From IMG/VR virus record IMGVR_UViG_3300042988_000810, positions 1 through 31,690 of that record: 31,690 bases of DNA. One strand, 5' to 3'. The stretch is from a virus. Position 1 is the stretch's first letter. Every line of letters starts with the position of its first letter. The translations under genes and the position numbers were made by a program. The notes under the pieces were generated by a model that was given only the letters and a program-made list of their open reading frames with translations, was not told the DNA's origin and searched no databases. Shown piece after piece: positions 25,254 to 31,690 of this stretch.

Positions 25254-26080
25254 TGGAATTAAAACTACCTATCCTTAATGTAAAGACTGTTAAGCCATTT
25301 GCTATAGAAAAAAGGACATATAACAGCATTATTAGTTCTAGCTTGTTTACTGCTATGCTTGGATTCTATGACAATTATTATTACCTTAGGTTCACTGACT
25401 ATGCTGCACAGAACTTAGGGTATGTATATCCTAAAAGCAGGGGACAGGCTAAGACTATAGAAAGGGATGTATTCTATTCATTAGTGAATGACCCTATCTA
25501 TACCAAGCACTTTCAAGTAATTGCTGACAAGTTCTTTTTACCAGATATTGGATTCTTAGGTCCTATTGCATTTGACGGTAATTTACAAGAACAACCTTTA
25601 ATGGTAAAACAAGCTTTCTTTAAAGGTGCCAAACAATTTATACCTGTTGAAGACCCAAAAAGATACCCTACTAAAGTTATAAAAATAATGAAGGGAATGT
25701 TGGTTAATGTTGTTAGACAATTTAGCAATAATAATAAACTTAAAAGACCACTTGTGAAGACTGGGACAATGCAATATTACGCATTAACAGCGCCTAATAT
25801 TAGTGCCACTGCTAAGCGGGCGACACTTAAGTACCGCTATGGTCATCCTGTGCCAGCTAATGTTGTGGCTGTGGCAACCGCAATGACGCCCGTTGAATTA
25901 TCCTATGTTGCTGATTTGTTCACTGTAAAACACAATGAACTATTACTTGAAGCAATACAAAGTAAAGGTGCTTTAAAGCACGTCCTTACTTCTTCTACTA
26001 GACCTGCCAAAGTAAAAGGTGTTAGAAGCACCAACACCTTCCAGACTTCATATAGCAGGTCAATGAATAAAGCACAGTAA
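25253..26080 (+). CDS. Hypothetical protein at end of tail operon, 275 aa
   Basis: A basic protein with a Phe/Tyr-rich middle (FYDNYYYLRFTDYAAQNLGY) and a Lys/Arg/Thr-rich C-terminus (RPAKVKGVRSTNTFQTSYSRS). It lacks a signal peptide or clear membrane segment. The last gene of a tail operon often encodes a fibre accessory protein, fibre chaperone or lysis protein; none can be confirmed here, and I see no lysozyme, amidase or transglycosylase motif. The ATG at 25253 is preferred to TTG 25241 because GGGGG (25243-25247) lies at correct spacing. Its stop abuts the convergent leftward small gene. Confidence 0.6.
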   Translation: MELKLPILNVKTVKPFAIEKRTYNSIISSSLFTAMLGFYDNYYYLRFTDYAAQNLGYVYPKSRGQAKTIERDVFYSLVNDPIYTKHFQVIADKFFLPDIGFLGPIAFDGNLQEQPLMVKQAFFKGAKQFIPVEDPKRYPTKVIKIMKGMLVNVVRQFSNNNKLKRPLVKTGTMQYYALTAPNISATAKRATLKYRYGHPVPANVVAVATAMTPVELSYVADLFTVKHNELLLEAIQSKGALKHVLTSSTRPAKVKGVRSTNTFQTSYSRSMNKAQ

Positions 26081-26227
26081 TTATTTATATTGTTTAATAC
26101 TGCTTAATTCAGATAATAATTTTACAGAATTATTATAATTATGCTGTTGTGCTATTATGGCTGTTATAGCTAATACTAGTATTGCAGCACTTATCCCTAT
26201 AAATTCAATTAATAATATATTTTTCAT
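26081..26227 (-). CDS. Small single-membrane-segment protein, 48 aa
   Basis: Reading leftward from ATG at 26227, the protein begins MKNILLIEFIGISAAILVLA and continues to a hydrophilic tail ending SSIKQYK. Residues about 4-26 form a transmembrane helix, so it is a small inner-membrane protein. It starts one base after the stop of the antirepressor-like gene, with GGAATAAA before its ATG, so it is probably translated by coupling. Size and position allow a holin-like, toxin-like or exclusion role; none is established. Its stop abuts the stop of the tail operon. Confidence 0.6.
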   Translation of the reverse strand: MKNILLIEFIGISAAILVLAITAIIAQQHNYNNSVKLLSELSSIKQYK

Positions 26228-26228
26228 T

Positions 26229-27074
26229 TTATTCCACTTTATTTAATCTTGTTATTATTTCTTCATTCCATTTAATACATTGTTTTTCTTTATTAGATTT
26301 ACCACCTAATGTAATATTAATTTTAAAGTATCTACCATATGACATACCTTCTTTAGTCAATACCCATTCTTCGCCTTCTTTTCTTTGAAGTCCTGCATTA
26401 GATAGTGTTTTATTTACCTTTATTGCACTTATATTTACCTTCCTGCCTATTTCTGTTGGCGTTAAATAAAAAACTTTTTCTGTTTCTTCTATTTGTTGCT
26501 TTGCTTCTATTAATTTTTTTACCGCCTGCGATGCTGTGTTCATTGCTTGGGCTTCACGCTTAGAACCAATGAAAGATTTAGTCCTTATTGCTTCGTCACG
26601 TTCTGCTGTTATTCTGTCATTCTTATCGGCTAATTCAAGTAACATCTTTGCTACAGCACGTGGGTCATTCATTAATGATTCAATATTGACTTGATTCCCA
26701 TACCCACCAGTCTTTCTAATACTAGGTATAACTTCAAAGTCTAGCCATTCTTGAAACTTTTCTGCTACTGGACTTTTTGTTGTTCGCATTAATTTATTAA
26801 ACCCTGCTTCAGTTAAGAATGTTTCACCTTGTATATTAAATACACGGTTTTTTACGTTGTGCATTTCATGCACTATAGTATAAGTATCTACATTTTCATT
26901 AGTTAGTAATACTTTATAGTTACTATCCCAGTCACGTGTTGTGCTACCAATTTGCACTAACCCTAATGCTTCACCAAGTTGTCGTTGGTTTATTAAGAAT
27001 GAATTATTATGTGTTGGCAACACTTCTACATTAAAATATTGTGTTGCTAATGGTTGATTGATTATATTTTTCAT
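26229..27074 (-). CDS. BRO-type antirepressor-like DNA-binding protein
   Basis: This 281-residue protein has a BRO-N-like N-terminus (about 15-125), including FLTEAGFNKLMRTTKSPVAEKFQEW and the close VIPSIRKTGGYG, a hallmark of phage antirepressors. A helical linker (about 150-200) follows. The C-terminal part (TPTEIGRKVNISAIKVNKTL) resembles a helix-turn-helix as in ANT/KilA-C-type domains. Such proteins inactivate or bypass a prophage repressor or regulate early genes. No repressor or integrase lies here, so its partner may be a host or co-resident prophage protein. AAAGGGGAATAAA precedes the ATG. It lies downstream of the primase in the same leftward operon. Confidence 0.8.
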   Translation of the reverse strand: MKNIINQPLATQYFNVEVLPTHNNSFLINQRQLGEALGLVQIGSTTRDWDSNYKVLLTNENVDTYTIVHEMHNVKNRVFNIQGETFLTEAGFNKLMRTTKSPVAEKFQEWLDFEVIPSIRKTGGYGNQVNIESLMNDPRAVAKMLLELADKNDRITAERDEAIRTKSFIGSKREAQAMNTASQAVKKLIEAKQQIEETEKVFYLTPTEIGRKVNISAIKVNKTLSNAGLQRKEGEEWVLTKEGMSYGRYFKINITLGGKSNKEKQCIKWNEEIITRLNKVE

Positions 27075-27102
27075 TTTATTCCCCTTTGTTTGTTGGTTTG
27101 GT

Positions 27103-29652
27103 TTATTTTAATGATAATGAAATTAATTTTCTTTCATATTGCAATAAAAATTTTTCTATTTGGTTTTTTAATTTTATATTATTTATATTAAAATCAATAG
27201 ACCATTTTGTAGAATATTTCTTAATAAATTCAATTAATTTATTAACTTCATTAGTCCACACTACTGCATCATTTTCTATTTTAATTATACCTGTGGTAAT
27301 GGCATTTGCGTCCATCCATAACCACCAAGTTGTAAATTCTACTTCCCCTTTTACTACTTCGCCCTTAATTTTACTTAGTACTTTTTCTTCTACATCTTTA
27401 ATAGAATAACCAGTAGGTTGCTTGACTTGCACTGGTGCTGGTGCTGGTGCTGGTGCTGGTGCTGGTGCTGGTGCTGGTGCTGGTGCTGGTGCTGGTGCTG
27501 GTGCTGGTGCTGGTGCTGGTGCTTCTTCTTTAGGTTGTTCATATACCCAAAGATTACCTAAACTAGTGCGGCGTTTAACCCAATTAAATGATTTAAGTCT
27601 ATTAGCTATAACCACATCGCTTTCTTTAATATCACGACCGAAGTGGATTTGCATTCTTTTTCTAATTTCTTTAATAGAAACGCCATTGGTTGGCGAACCA
27701 TTCATTTCTACAACAATTGGCATACCGTCCATACCAACTATTTCACCTTTAACGCATATTACTTTCCATTGTTCTTCGTCAAGCCAAACTTCAACGTCTG
27801 ACTTCACGCGTAATTCTTCTTGTGATTGTAGAATTTCATCATCAATGCTAATATCTTTGTCAATATCAACGCCTTGCCATAAAGCTTCATAGTCAATGCT
27901 ATTTATTTCTGAATAATCTTTTACCCCGTCCTTCATAACAAAGGTATTTTTACAATTAATTTGGACAAATCTTCTAATACCTGAATTATCTTTAATTAAT
28001 TCATTAATAGAAAAATTACTATCACCAATAAATGAACAACGGTTTTTATAAGAAACTGCTGTTTCTGAAAACATTTTTCTGCCTGATACTTTTTCAGCAG
28101 ATATTAAACGTTTAAGCCCATTGGCGTCAGCCCTTGAAAAACCTTGCATTTCTTCAGAATAATTCACTAGGTTATCCGCTAAAATATTTTGACTAAATTT
28201 ATCCGACACAAGGACGTCTATTGGCGTTTTACTAACTTTATTTAACTTGTCTAATGGCTGTAATAATAAACGGATAGCCATTGACTTCCCCGTCCCTTGT
28301 TTACTAAAAAATACTGGCATTATATGGTTATATACTTGTTTTTCATAGAAGTTCTTTTTAACATTTACTATAAATTTATATAAAGTATTATAGCACTTCA
28401 TTACATCTTCTGGAACTGCAATTGCTTTACAGAATTTCATTAAATTATCATTAATATCTTCCTTGTAATTTAATAAATTATTTAAGTCAATTCTTTGCTT
28501 ATGTAAAAAATCATTATGTTTCTTTGCTGTGTAATTAGCAATTACTTCTTTAATTTCATTAATACGGCATTTATGTCCAATAGTTCTTAATGTAATTAAT
28601 GTTTGTTCAGCAACACTTGTTTGTTTAATTTTATTAAAATAAAATGTATCTTCTGATATTACATATTCATATTTATTAATTAGGTTTATTATTGCTTTTT
28701 CTAATTGAATGAAGCGGGCTGCTTCTTCTTTATCAACTATAAGGTCAACAGATACTTGGTTATTTAAAAAGTGGTCCAATGTCTTGTCCGCACCTACACT
28801 AATTACCATATCGTTGAAGTCAGACCCCTTTTTACCAACGTCTAATGCAACAACATATTTACCTTGGACGTCTTGTAATGCGTGCTTCGCTTCATTTTCA
28901 CTTTGATGTTCTGGGTCGTTGTCGCAAGCAATAATAACATTTTTATTATGATTTAATAATTTAACAATTCTTGGTATTGACCCGCAGTCAAAGCAAATAA
29001 CAATACAGTAATCAGTGCTTAATATAGAAGCTAATGACGCACCTGTTGCATATCCTTCACAAAAAACATAATTAGGGGCTTCAGCCTTACCTATTAAAAA
29101 ATAACCCTTTTTACAACCAGGCGAAAACCGCTTCTTTGTTGTTCCATCTTCATTATCAATGATTTTCTGAAATCCACACACTACCAGTTCTTCGTCAAAC
29201 ATTGGAATATAAACAGTATTAGAAGTTGCTTCTGCCATACCTAATTCACTACCCATTAAAGATACTTTTTTTCTATTAAGATATGGCGTTGTTTTACATT
29301 TATTCTGTATAGTTAAAAATTCTTCTACTGCTTTAATACGGGCTTCTTCGTGTTGCTTAAAACCGTCCTTGACTAACCAGTCGTTTAATGAATAGTCAAC
29401 TTTATTTCTTGGTGTCGTTGCTACACCTTTGACTTCAGGACGACGAAAGTTGTAATAAAGAATGGCGTGACCTTTACCAGCCCGCTTAAGACTTATTGCT
29501 TTATTGCCTTTAAATGAATTAACATCGTCAATTCTTATTGCACGGTCGCTTTTAGATGTAAATATTTTATCTATAAAATCTATAGATATTGGTTGTGATA
29601 ATGCAAATGATAATTCCTTTGCAATATGTTCATAAACAGTTGTTATACCCAT
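27103..29652 (-). CDS. Primase-helicase (TOPRIM plus P-loop helicase) with Ala-Pro linker
   Basis: An 849-residue replication protein. A TOPRIM-type catalytic core runs from about 195 to 285: FCEGYATG with E199, ACDNDPE with D244 and D246, and KGSDFNDM (D278). A P-loop helicase of the VirE/SF3-like primase group follows, with SKQGTGKS at 450-457, NYSEEMQGF near 497-505 as candidate acidic box, and IGDSN at 542-546 with GIRRF as sensor/arginine region. A tandem Ala-Pro linker of about 15 units, encoded by the repeat at 27434-27523, separates a roughly 110-residue C-terminal domain (KQPTGYSIKDVEEK and onwards). It would prime and unwind DNA at the adjacent origin. GAAAGG precedes the ATG. Confidence 0.88.
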   Translation of the reverse strand: MGITTVYEHIAKELSFALSQPISIDFIDKIFTSKSDRAIRIDDVNSFKGNKAISLKRAGKGHAILYYNFRRPEVKGVATTPRNKVDYSLNDWLVKDGFKQHEEARIKAVEEFLTIQNKCKTTPYLNRKKVSLMGSELGMAEATSNTVYIPMFDEELVVCGFQKIIDNEDGTTKKRFSPGCKKGYFLIGKAEAPNYVFCEGYATGASLASILSTDYCIVICFDCGSIPRIVKLLNHNKNVIIACDNDPEHQSENEAKHALQDVQGKYVVALDVGKKGSDFNDMVISVGADKTLDHFLNNQVSVDLIVDKEEAARFIQLEKAIINLINKYEYVISEDTFYFNKIKQTSVAEQTLITLRTIGHKCRINEIKEVIANYTAKKHNDFLHKQRIDLNNLLNYKEDINDNLMKFCKAIAVPEDVMKCYNTLYKFIVNVKKNFYEKQVYNHIMPVFFSKQGTGKSMAIRLLLQPLDKLNKVSKTPIDVLVSDKFSQNILADNLVNYSEEMQGFSRADANGLKRLISAEKVSGRKMFSETAVSYKNRCSFIGDSNFSINELIKDNSGIRRFVQINCKNTFVMKDGVKDYSEINSIDYEALWQGVDIDKDISIDDEILQSQEELRVKSDVEVWLDEEQWKVICVKGEIVGMDGMPIVVEMNGSPTNGVSIKEIRKRMQIHFGRDIKESDVVIANRLKSFNWVKRRTSLGNLWVYEQPKEEAPAPAPAPAPAPAPAPAPAPAPAPAPAPAPVQVKQPTGYSIKDVEEKVLSKIKGEVVKGEVEFTTWWLWMDANAITTGIIKIENDAVVWTNEVNKLIEFIKKYSTKWSIDFNINNIKLKNQIEKFLLQYERKLISLSLK
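27434..27523. repeat. 15-unit GGTGCT hexanucleotide microsatellite
   Basis: Fifteen exact tandem GGTGCT units (90 bp). On the coding (minus) strand each unit encodes Ala-Pro. There is no synonymous variation, which suggests recent expansion or ongoing slippage. Gain or loss of units keeps the reading frame. Confidence 0.95.
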
Positions 29653-29713
29653 AATAAACCTTTCTTTATTTTATTGTTTACTTTATTTTTGTTGAAGTTT
29701 TATTTATAGCCAG

Positions 29714-29777
29714 TAAAAGTGTTGACTAGTGCTGCCAACAAAATAAAGGGAAACCAAACAGCACTAGTTCACTTTTA
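29714..29777 (-). promoter_or_regulatory. Long inverted repeat at start of leftward transcript
   Basis: TAAAAGTG (29714-29721) and ACTAGTGCTG (29725-29734) are complementary to CACTTTTA (29770-29777) and CAGCACTAGT (29759-29768): 18 base pairs with a 3/1 internal loop and a 24-nt terminal loop. The predicted transcript begins about 4 nt before it. It could be a 5' stabilising stem or paired operator sites. Confidence 0.7.
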
Positions 29778-29787
29778 TTATAATTAC

Positions 29788-29816
29788 ATTATAACACATA
29801 CCTGTTTATTTGTCAA
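29788..29816 (-). promoter_or_regulatory. Consensus sigma-70 promoter for leftward operon
   Basis: On the minus strand TTGACA (29811-29816), a 17-nt spacer and TATAAT (29788-29793): perfect hexamers with ideal spacing. Transcription would begin near 29781 and give a leader of about 130 nt before the primase ATG. Confidence 0.85.
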
Positions 29817-29908
29817 GTACTTTTTTTTAATTAGTATATAGTTATAACTGTGCCAATGACTATTATACGTGTTTTACCGTGTTTATTTATTTTTAATGCT
29901 ATTAGATA

Positions 29909-29953
29909 GCAACTTAGTTGCGCAACTTTGTTGCAAATCAGCAACTTAGTTGC
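29909..29953. repeat. Three 13-bp palindromes (GCAACTTAGTTGC type)
   Basis: GCAACTTAGTTGC at 29909-29921 and again at 29941-29953, with the variant GCAACTTTGTTGC at 29922-29934. The first two are adjacent; a 6-nt gap precedes the third. They look like binding sites for a dimeric regulator or origin-binding protein. Confidence 0.75.
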
Positions 29954-29995
29954 ATTAAGAAGCCACTGCTTTAATAAACCATTCATTAAAAATAC

Positions 29996-30019
29996 AACTA
30001 TACATTAAACTATACATAA
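29996..30019. repeat. Two 12-bp direct repeats
   Basis: AACTATACATTA at 29996-30007 is followed directly by AACTATACATAA at 30008-30019, one mismatch apart. They are short AT-rich direct repeats in the probable origin region. Confidence 0.6.
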
Positions 30020-30070
30020 AGAAAAATAAGGAAAATTACTGTATATTATATTTATTTATATTCTTTTATG

Positions 30071-30097
30071 GATAGTATGAATAGTATGAATAGTAGT
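30071..30097. repeat. Three 9-bp tandem repeats
   Basis: GATAGTATG, AATAGTATG, AATAGTAGT in tandem. They may be part of an iteron-like array or simple slippage in AT-rich DNA. Confidence 0.55.
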
Positions 30098-30251
30098 TTA
30101 TATTATATATATAAAGAAATAATACTATTTTATGTACATCATATTTAGTAAAATATATATAGAATAGAAAGGGGGGTGTTTGCTTCCATACTATACAATA
30201 AATTAGAATTAATACTGTTTTTATAATACTAAATCGTATGTATGGTTTAAA

Positions 30252-30307
30252 ATGTAGGGTATAATAAATTAATTGAATTAATTATAAGTGAAGGGGGTCC
30301 CCTACAT
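30252..30307. repeat. Separated inverted repeat upstream of rightward early promoter
   Basis: ATGTAGGG (30252-30259) and its reverse complement CCCTACAT (30300-30307) flank a 40-nt AT-rich segment that includes TATAAT (30260-30265). They lie 20 nt before the -35 box of the next promoter, so they may be operator half-sites. Confidence 0.45.
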
Positions 30308-30327
30308 ACCCTGCATAAAAATACTTC

Positions 30328-30354
30328 TTGACAATAAATAAATTTCTATATAAT
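30328..30354 (+). promoter_or_regulatory. Sigma-70-type promoter for the rightward early operon
   Basis: Perfect TTGACA (30328-30333) and TATAAT (30349-30354) with a 15-nt spacer, shorter than ideal. The start is expected near 30361, with AAAGGAACAATT before the ATG at 30384. Confidence 0.72.
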
Positions 30355-30383
30355 ATTATTATGTTAAACCAAAGGAACAATTT

Positions 30384-30671
30384 ATGAAATACTTTAACAA
30401 GGTACGTGTTGACGGTGAACTTCAGTCAATGACAACAGAAACAAAGACGTCTAAGAACGGCAAGCAATACTATTGCACTAATATAGAAGTTGCAACAGGT
30501 GCAGTAGATGCGGACATAGTTATCCGTGCCCAATTAATAACATTCACACCACCAGTTAAAGTCCAACCAGGACCAGTAACACTAATAGGTGAAGTTAGGG
30601 CAATATACAAAGAATACCCAAGCGACATTAAATGGCATTCAATTGAACAATATAAAGAAAAAGGTAATTAA
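30384..30671 (+). CDS. Small early protein, possible single-strand DNA-binding-like, 95 aa
   Basis: The first gene of the rightward early operon. Beta strands (KVRVDGELQSM, then YYCTNIEVAT and a PPVKVQPGPVTLIGEVRA end) could form an OB-like fold, as in single-strand-binding proteins. The segment TKTSKNGKQYY is reminiscent of their basic loop. There is no acidic C-terminal tip, so this is only a possibility. AAAGGAACAATT is a strong ribosome site. The next ATG follows its stop by 1 nt. Confidence 0.5.
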   Translation: MKYFNKVRVDGELQSMTTETKTSKNGKQYYCTNIEVATGAVDADIVIRAQLITFTPPVKVQPGPVTLIGEVRAIYKEYPSDIKWHSIEQYKEKGN

Positions 30672-30672
30672 T

Positions 30673-31077
30673 ATGGACCATTATATTATAAATAACAAAG
30701 AAGACTTAGCAGAAGTTGTTAATGCCTATGAAGAAAACACTCCATTGTATTATGAAGAAAAGGCATTTTTATTTTGTAATGGGGTTAGTGGCAAAGAAAT
30801 AGTTAGAATTACTAAGAAGACATTAATGAACCTTTTTAATGAAGGTAGTATTAAGCAAGCTAGGGAAGCATTAGTCATTGACCTACCAGACAATACGTCA
30901 ATGGCAGGTACAATGGATAAACTAATGGACATATGTGAAAACGTGTTGCTTAGAAGTAGTATAGAAGTGCCATATGACGTAAAGATATCATTAAAGCACG
31001 AACTATACAACAGTCTTAAAGAACTTGGTTATATTAAATATGCAGTAGTCTTCTATGAAGCACAGGACAAACAATGA
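30673..31077 (+). CDS. Hypothetical early protein, 134 aa
   Basis: A mainly helical soluble protein with a charged N-terminus (NKEDLAEVVNAYEENTPLYY) and a short ITKKTLMNLFNEG segment. The ATG at 30673 lies 7 nt after AAAGG. An open frame extends into the previous gene but without a better start. It overlaps the next gene by 4 nt. No family was recognised; the place suggests a host-takeover or replication accessory role. Confidence 0.6.
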   Translation: MDHYIINNKEDLAEVVNAYEENTPLYYEEKAFLFCNGVSGKEIVRITKKTLMNLFNEGSIKQAREALVIDLPDNTSMAGTMDKLMDICENVLLRSSIEVPYDVKISLKHELYNSLKELGYIKYAVVFYEAQDKQ

Positions 31078-31337
31078 ACTACTATAAGTTACCTGAAGAC
31101 TGCAAAGAAATACATCAAGTATGTTCTACCTGTACATATAATGTAGGTACAGCAATAGCATATCTATATCGTGCAGGTAAGAAACAATACATTAATAATA
31201 AAGATAATGAACCATCTGAATTATTATCAGCTGAAGCAGATATAAATAAAGCGATTAATCACCTACAGTTTGAATTAAAAAGAATTAAAAGTGAATGCAC
31301 TAAAGAACTAATCAACATTGCTTATGAACACGGATGA
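31074..31337 (+). CDS. DUF3310-like protein, 87 aa
   Basis: The central segment YNVGTAIAYLYRAGKK, followed by ADINKAINHLQFEL, fits DUF3310-type phage proteins, in which GN-x-IKYLWRAGKK is followed by a DLKKAxxYL helix. These are small soluble proteins common in phage early regions; their biochemical role is not established to my knowledge. It carries two Cys (VCSTC). It overlaps the previous gene by 4 nt, and its stop lies just before the next ATG. Confidence 0.65.
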   Translation: MNYYKLPEDCKEIHQVCSTCTYNVGTAIAYLYRAGKKQYINNKDNEPSELLSAEADINKAINHLQFELKRIKSECTKELINIAYEHG

Positions 31338-31338
31338 T

Positions 31339-31593
31339 ATGAAGAACTTAGAAGGTGTTGTGCTGACTGAAGACCAAGCTTTACTTTACCTTGCACTTGC
31401 AGTGTGGGGTAAAGAAGTAGCATTAACACTAGAACAACAGTGGCATCTACTTAATGAAGAAGAAATTGAATCTGCTTTTAAAGAAATAAGAATTAAAAAC
31501 ATCTTAACAGATAGGGAATTTACCAATCTAAAACAGTCTTATGAACAGTATATATCCTTATTAGAAACCACTAAAATTGAAAGGACTTTCTAG
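31339..31593 (+). CDS. Hypothetical early protein, 84 aa
   Basis: A helical, acidic protein (LTEDQALLYLALAVWGKEV). The start was chosen at 31339 because CGGA lies before it; an in-frame ATG at 31324 lies inside the previous gene and has no ribosome site. Its stop TAG (31591-31593) lies inside a small hairpin that masks the ribosome site of the following small frame. The function is unknown. Confidence 0.55.
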   Translation: MKNLEGVVLTEDQALLYLALAVWGKEVALTLEQQWHLLNEEEIESAFKEIRIKNILTDREFTNLKQSYEQYISLLETTKIERTF

Positions 31594-31596
31594 TCC
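31583..31596 (+). promoter_or_regulatory. Hairpin covering a ribosome site
   Basis: GGACT (31583-31587) pairs with AGTCC (31592-31596) around a TTCT loop. It overlaps AAGGA (31581-31585), the ribosome site for the ATG at 31597, and the stop codon of the previous gene, so a ribosome finishing the previous gene would open it. Confidence 0.4.
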
Positions 31597-31690
31597 ATGT
31601 ATAATGCTGTATATTTTTATGCGGTTTTTACAGGGCTATTATGGGCGGGTCCTTTTTCGGGTTTTTGTGCAGATTACAAGTGGCTTCCCT
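31597..31690 (+). CDS. Partial small membrane-like protein running off the right end
   Basis: From ATG 31597 the frame reads MYNAVYFYAVFTGLLWAGPF and continues open to the end of the window. If the molecule is circular and the 8-bp end repeat is counted once, the frame continues through positions 9-67 and stops at TAA 65-67 (about 50 residues, ending FFLEDEQNGQ). If the repeat is kept twice, it stops at TAG 42-44. Both joins stay open, so the choice is not settled by the frame. The protein is hydrophobic and aromatic, with one or two membrane segments. AAGGA at 31581-31585 may serve as ribosome site. Confidence 0.45.
   Translation, partial: MYNAVYFYAVFTGLLWAGPFSGFCADYKWLP
31683..31690. repeat. 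8-bp terminal direct repeat (right copy)
   Basis: GCTTCCCT, identical to positions 1-8. See the left copy for interpretation. Confidence 0.5.

Larger units (their letters stand above)
29653..30383. other. Gene-free divergent control region, probable replication origin
   Basis: 731 bp without a credible gene between the leftward primase operon and the rightward early operon. It holds consensus-type promoters facing both ways, a long inverted repeat in the leftward leader, three 13-bp palindromes, short direct repeats and very AT-rich stretches (around 30050-30160). Position next to the primase-helicase suits an origin. Confidence 0.55.

Noticed and set aside
26113-26136. AT-only hairpin (ATAATAATT / AATTATTAT) between convergent operons as a bidirectional terminator
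   Set aside because: The stem has no G:C pairs and no adjoining T tract, and it lies within the 48-aa coding frame; such stems are expected in AT-rich DNA.
27422-27892. Rightward frame with a long Gly-Ala repeat opposite the primase
   Set aside because: It is the antisense shadow of the Ala-Pro microsatellite; the leftward primase frame carries clear TOPRIM and P-loop motifs and a good ribosome site.
30222-30265. Two TATAAT hexamers (30222-30227, 30260-30265) as extra promoters
   Set aside because: Neither has a recognisable -35 box; AT-rich DNA produces such hexamers by chance.
30291-30304. Palindrome around GGGGGTCCCC as a terminator
   Set aside because: The loop would be only about 2 nt and no T tract follows; at most it is a protein-binding palindrome.
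1-31690. Stop-codon reassignment
   Set aside because: TAA, TAG and TGA all appear at credible gene ends, and no conserved gene contains internal stops.
1-31690. CRISPR arrays, tRNA genes or insertion sequences
   Set aside because: No regularly spaced direct repeats of 20 or more bases, no cloverleaf-like T-arm sequence and no transposase were seen.

Overview
The window looks like a complete or near-complete genome (about 31.7 kb, AT-rich, roughly one third G+C by eye) of a tailed phage with a siphovirus plan. The head genes follow a lambda-like order: terminase small and large subunits, gpW-like protein, lambda-family portal, prohead protease fused to a HK97-fold capsid protein, and a DUF2190 decoration protein. 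They are followed by fibre-like genes, tail completion and tube genes, a tail chaperone with a -1 frameshift, a short tape measure, and tail-tip and fibre genes. Stops, starts and Shine-Dalgarno sites fit the standard bacterial code. The host cannot be named. A lipobox protein with a second hydrophobic segment and the GpA-type terminase hint at a Gram-negative host, and CTAG is common, unlike in enterobacterial phages. The first and last 8 bases are identical (GCTTCCCT), and a small ORF runs off the right end and stays open into the left end, so the sequence is probably a circular or terminally redundant molecule cut at an arbitrary point.

Layout. 57-3644 (+): accessory and DNA-metabolism genes, namely a small PD-(D/E)XK-like nuclease, a ParB-domain/MT-A70 adenine methyltransferase overlapping a second PD-(D/E)XK-like protein, several small unknowns and ThyX. 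A perfect TTGACA-16-TATAAT promoter precedes the methyltransferase. 3644-10063 (+): packaging and head genes, ending at a strong intrinsic terminator (10087-10152). 10163-13122 (+): fibre or decoration genes, including a 2 kb stretch (about 11.1-13.1 kb) with visibly different composition. 13139-14912 (+): small unknowns and two membrane proteins that may be a lysis pair. 14943-26080 (+): tail genes.

26081-29652 (-): a leftward operon with a fused TOPRIM primase/helicase, a BRO-type antirepressor-like protein and a 48-aa single-TM protein. It is driven by a perfect TTGACA-17-TATAAT promoter whose leader begins with a long stem-loop. 29653-30383: a gene-free 731 bp divergent region with palindromic and direct repeats, the best candidate for replication origin and switch. 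30384-31593 (+): small early genes behind another consensus-type promoter; this operon probably continues across the ends into the 57-3644 block.

Highlights: (i) GATC was found by eye only once in the window, inside the compositional island; (ii) a strong internal ribosome binding site within the protease-capsid fusion; (iii) an A-run slippery site producing a G/GT-type chaperone; (iv) overlapping alternative hairpins inside the methyltransferase gene; (v) a pure 15-unit hexanucleotide microsatellite encoding an Ala-Pro linker in the primase; (vi) the three-palindrome cluster. No integrase, CI-like repressor or recognisable endolysin was found.
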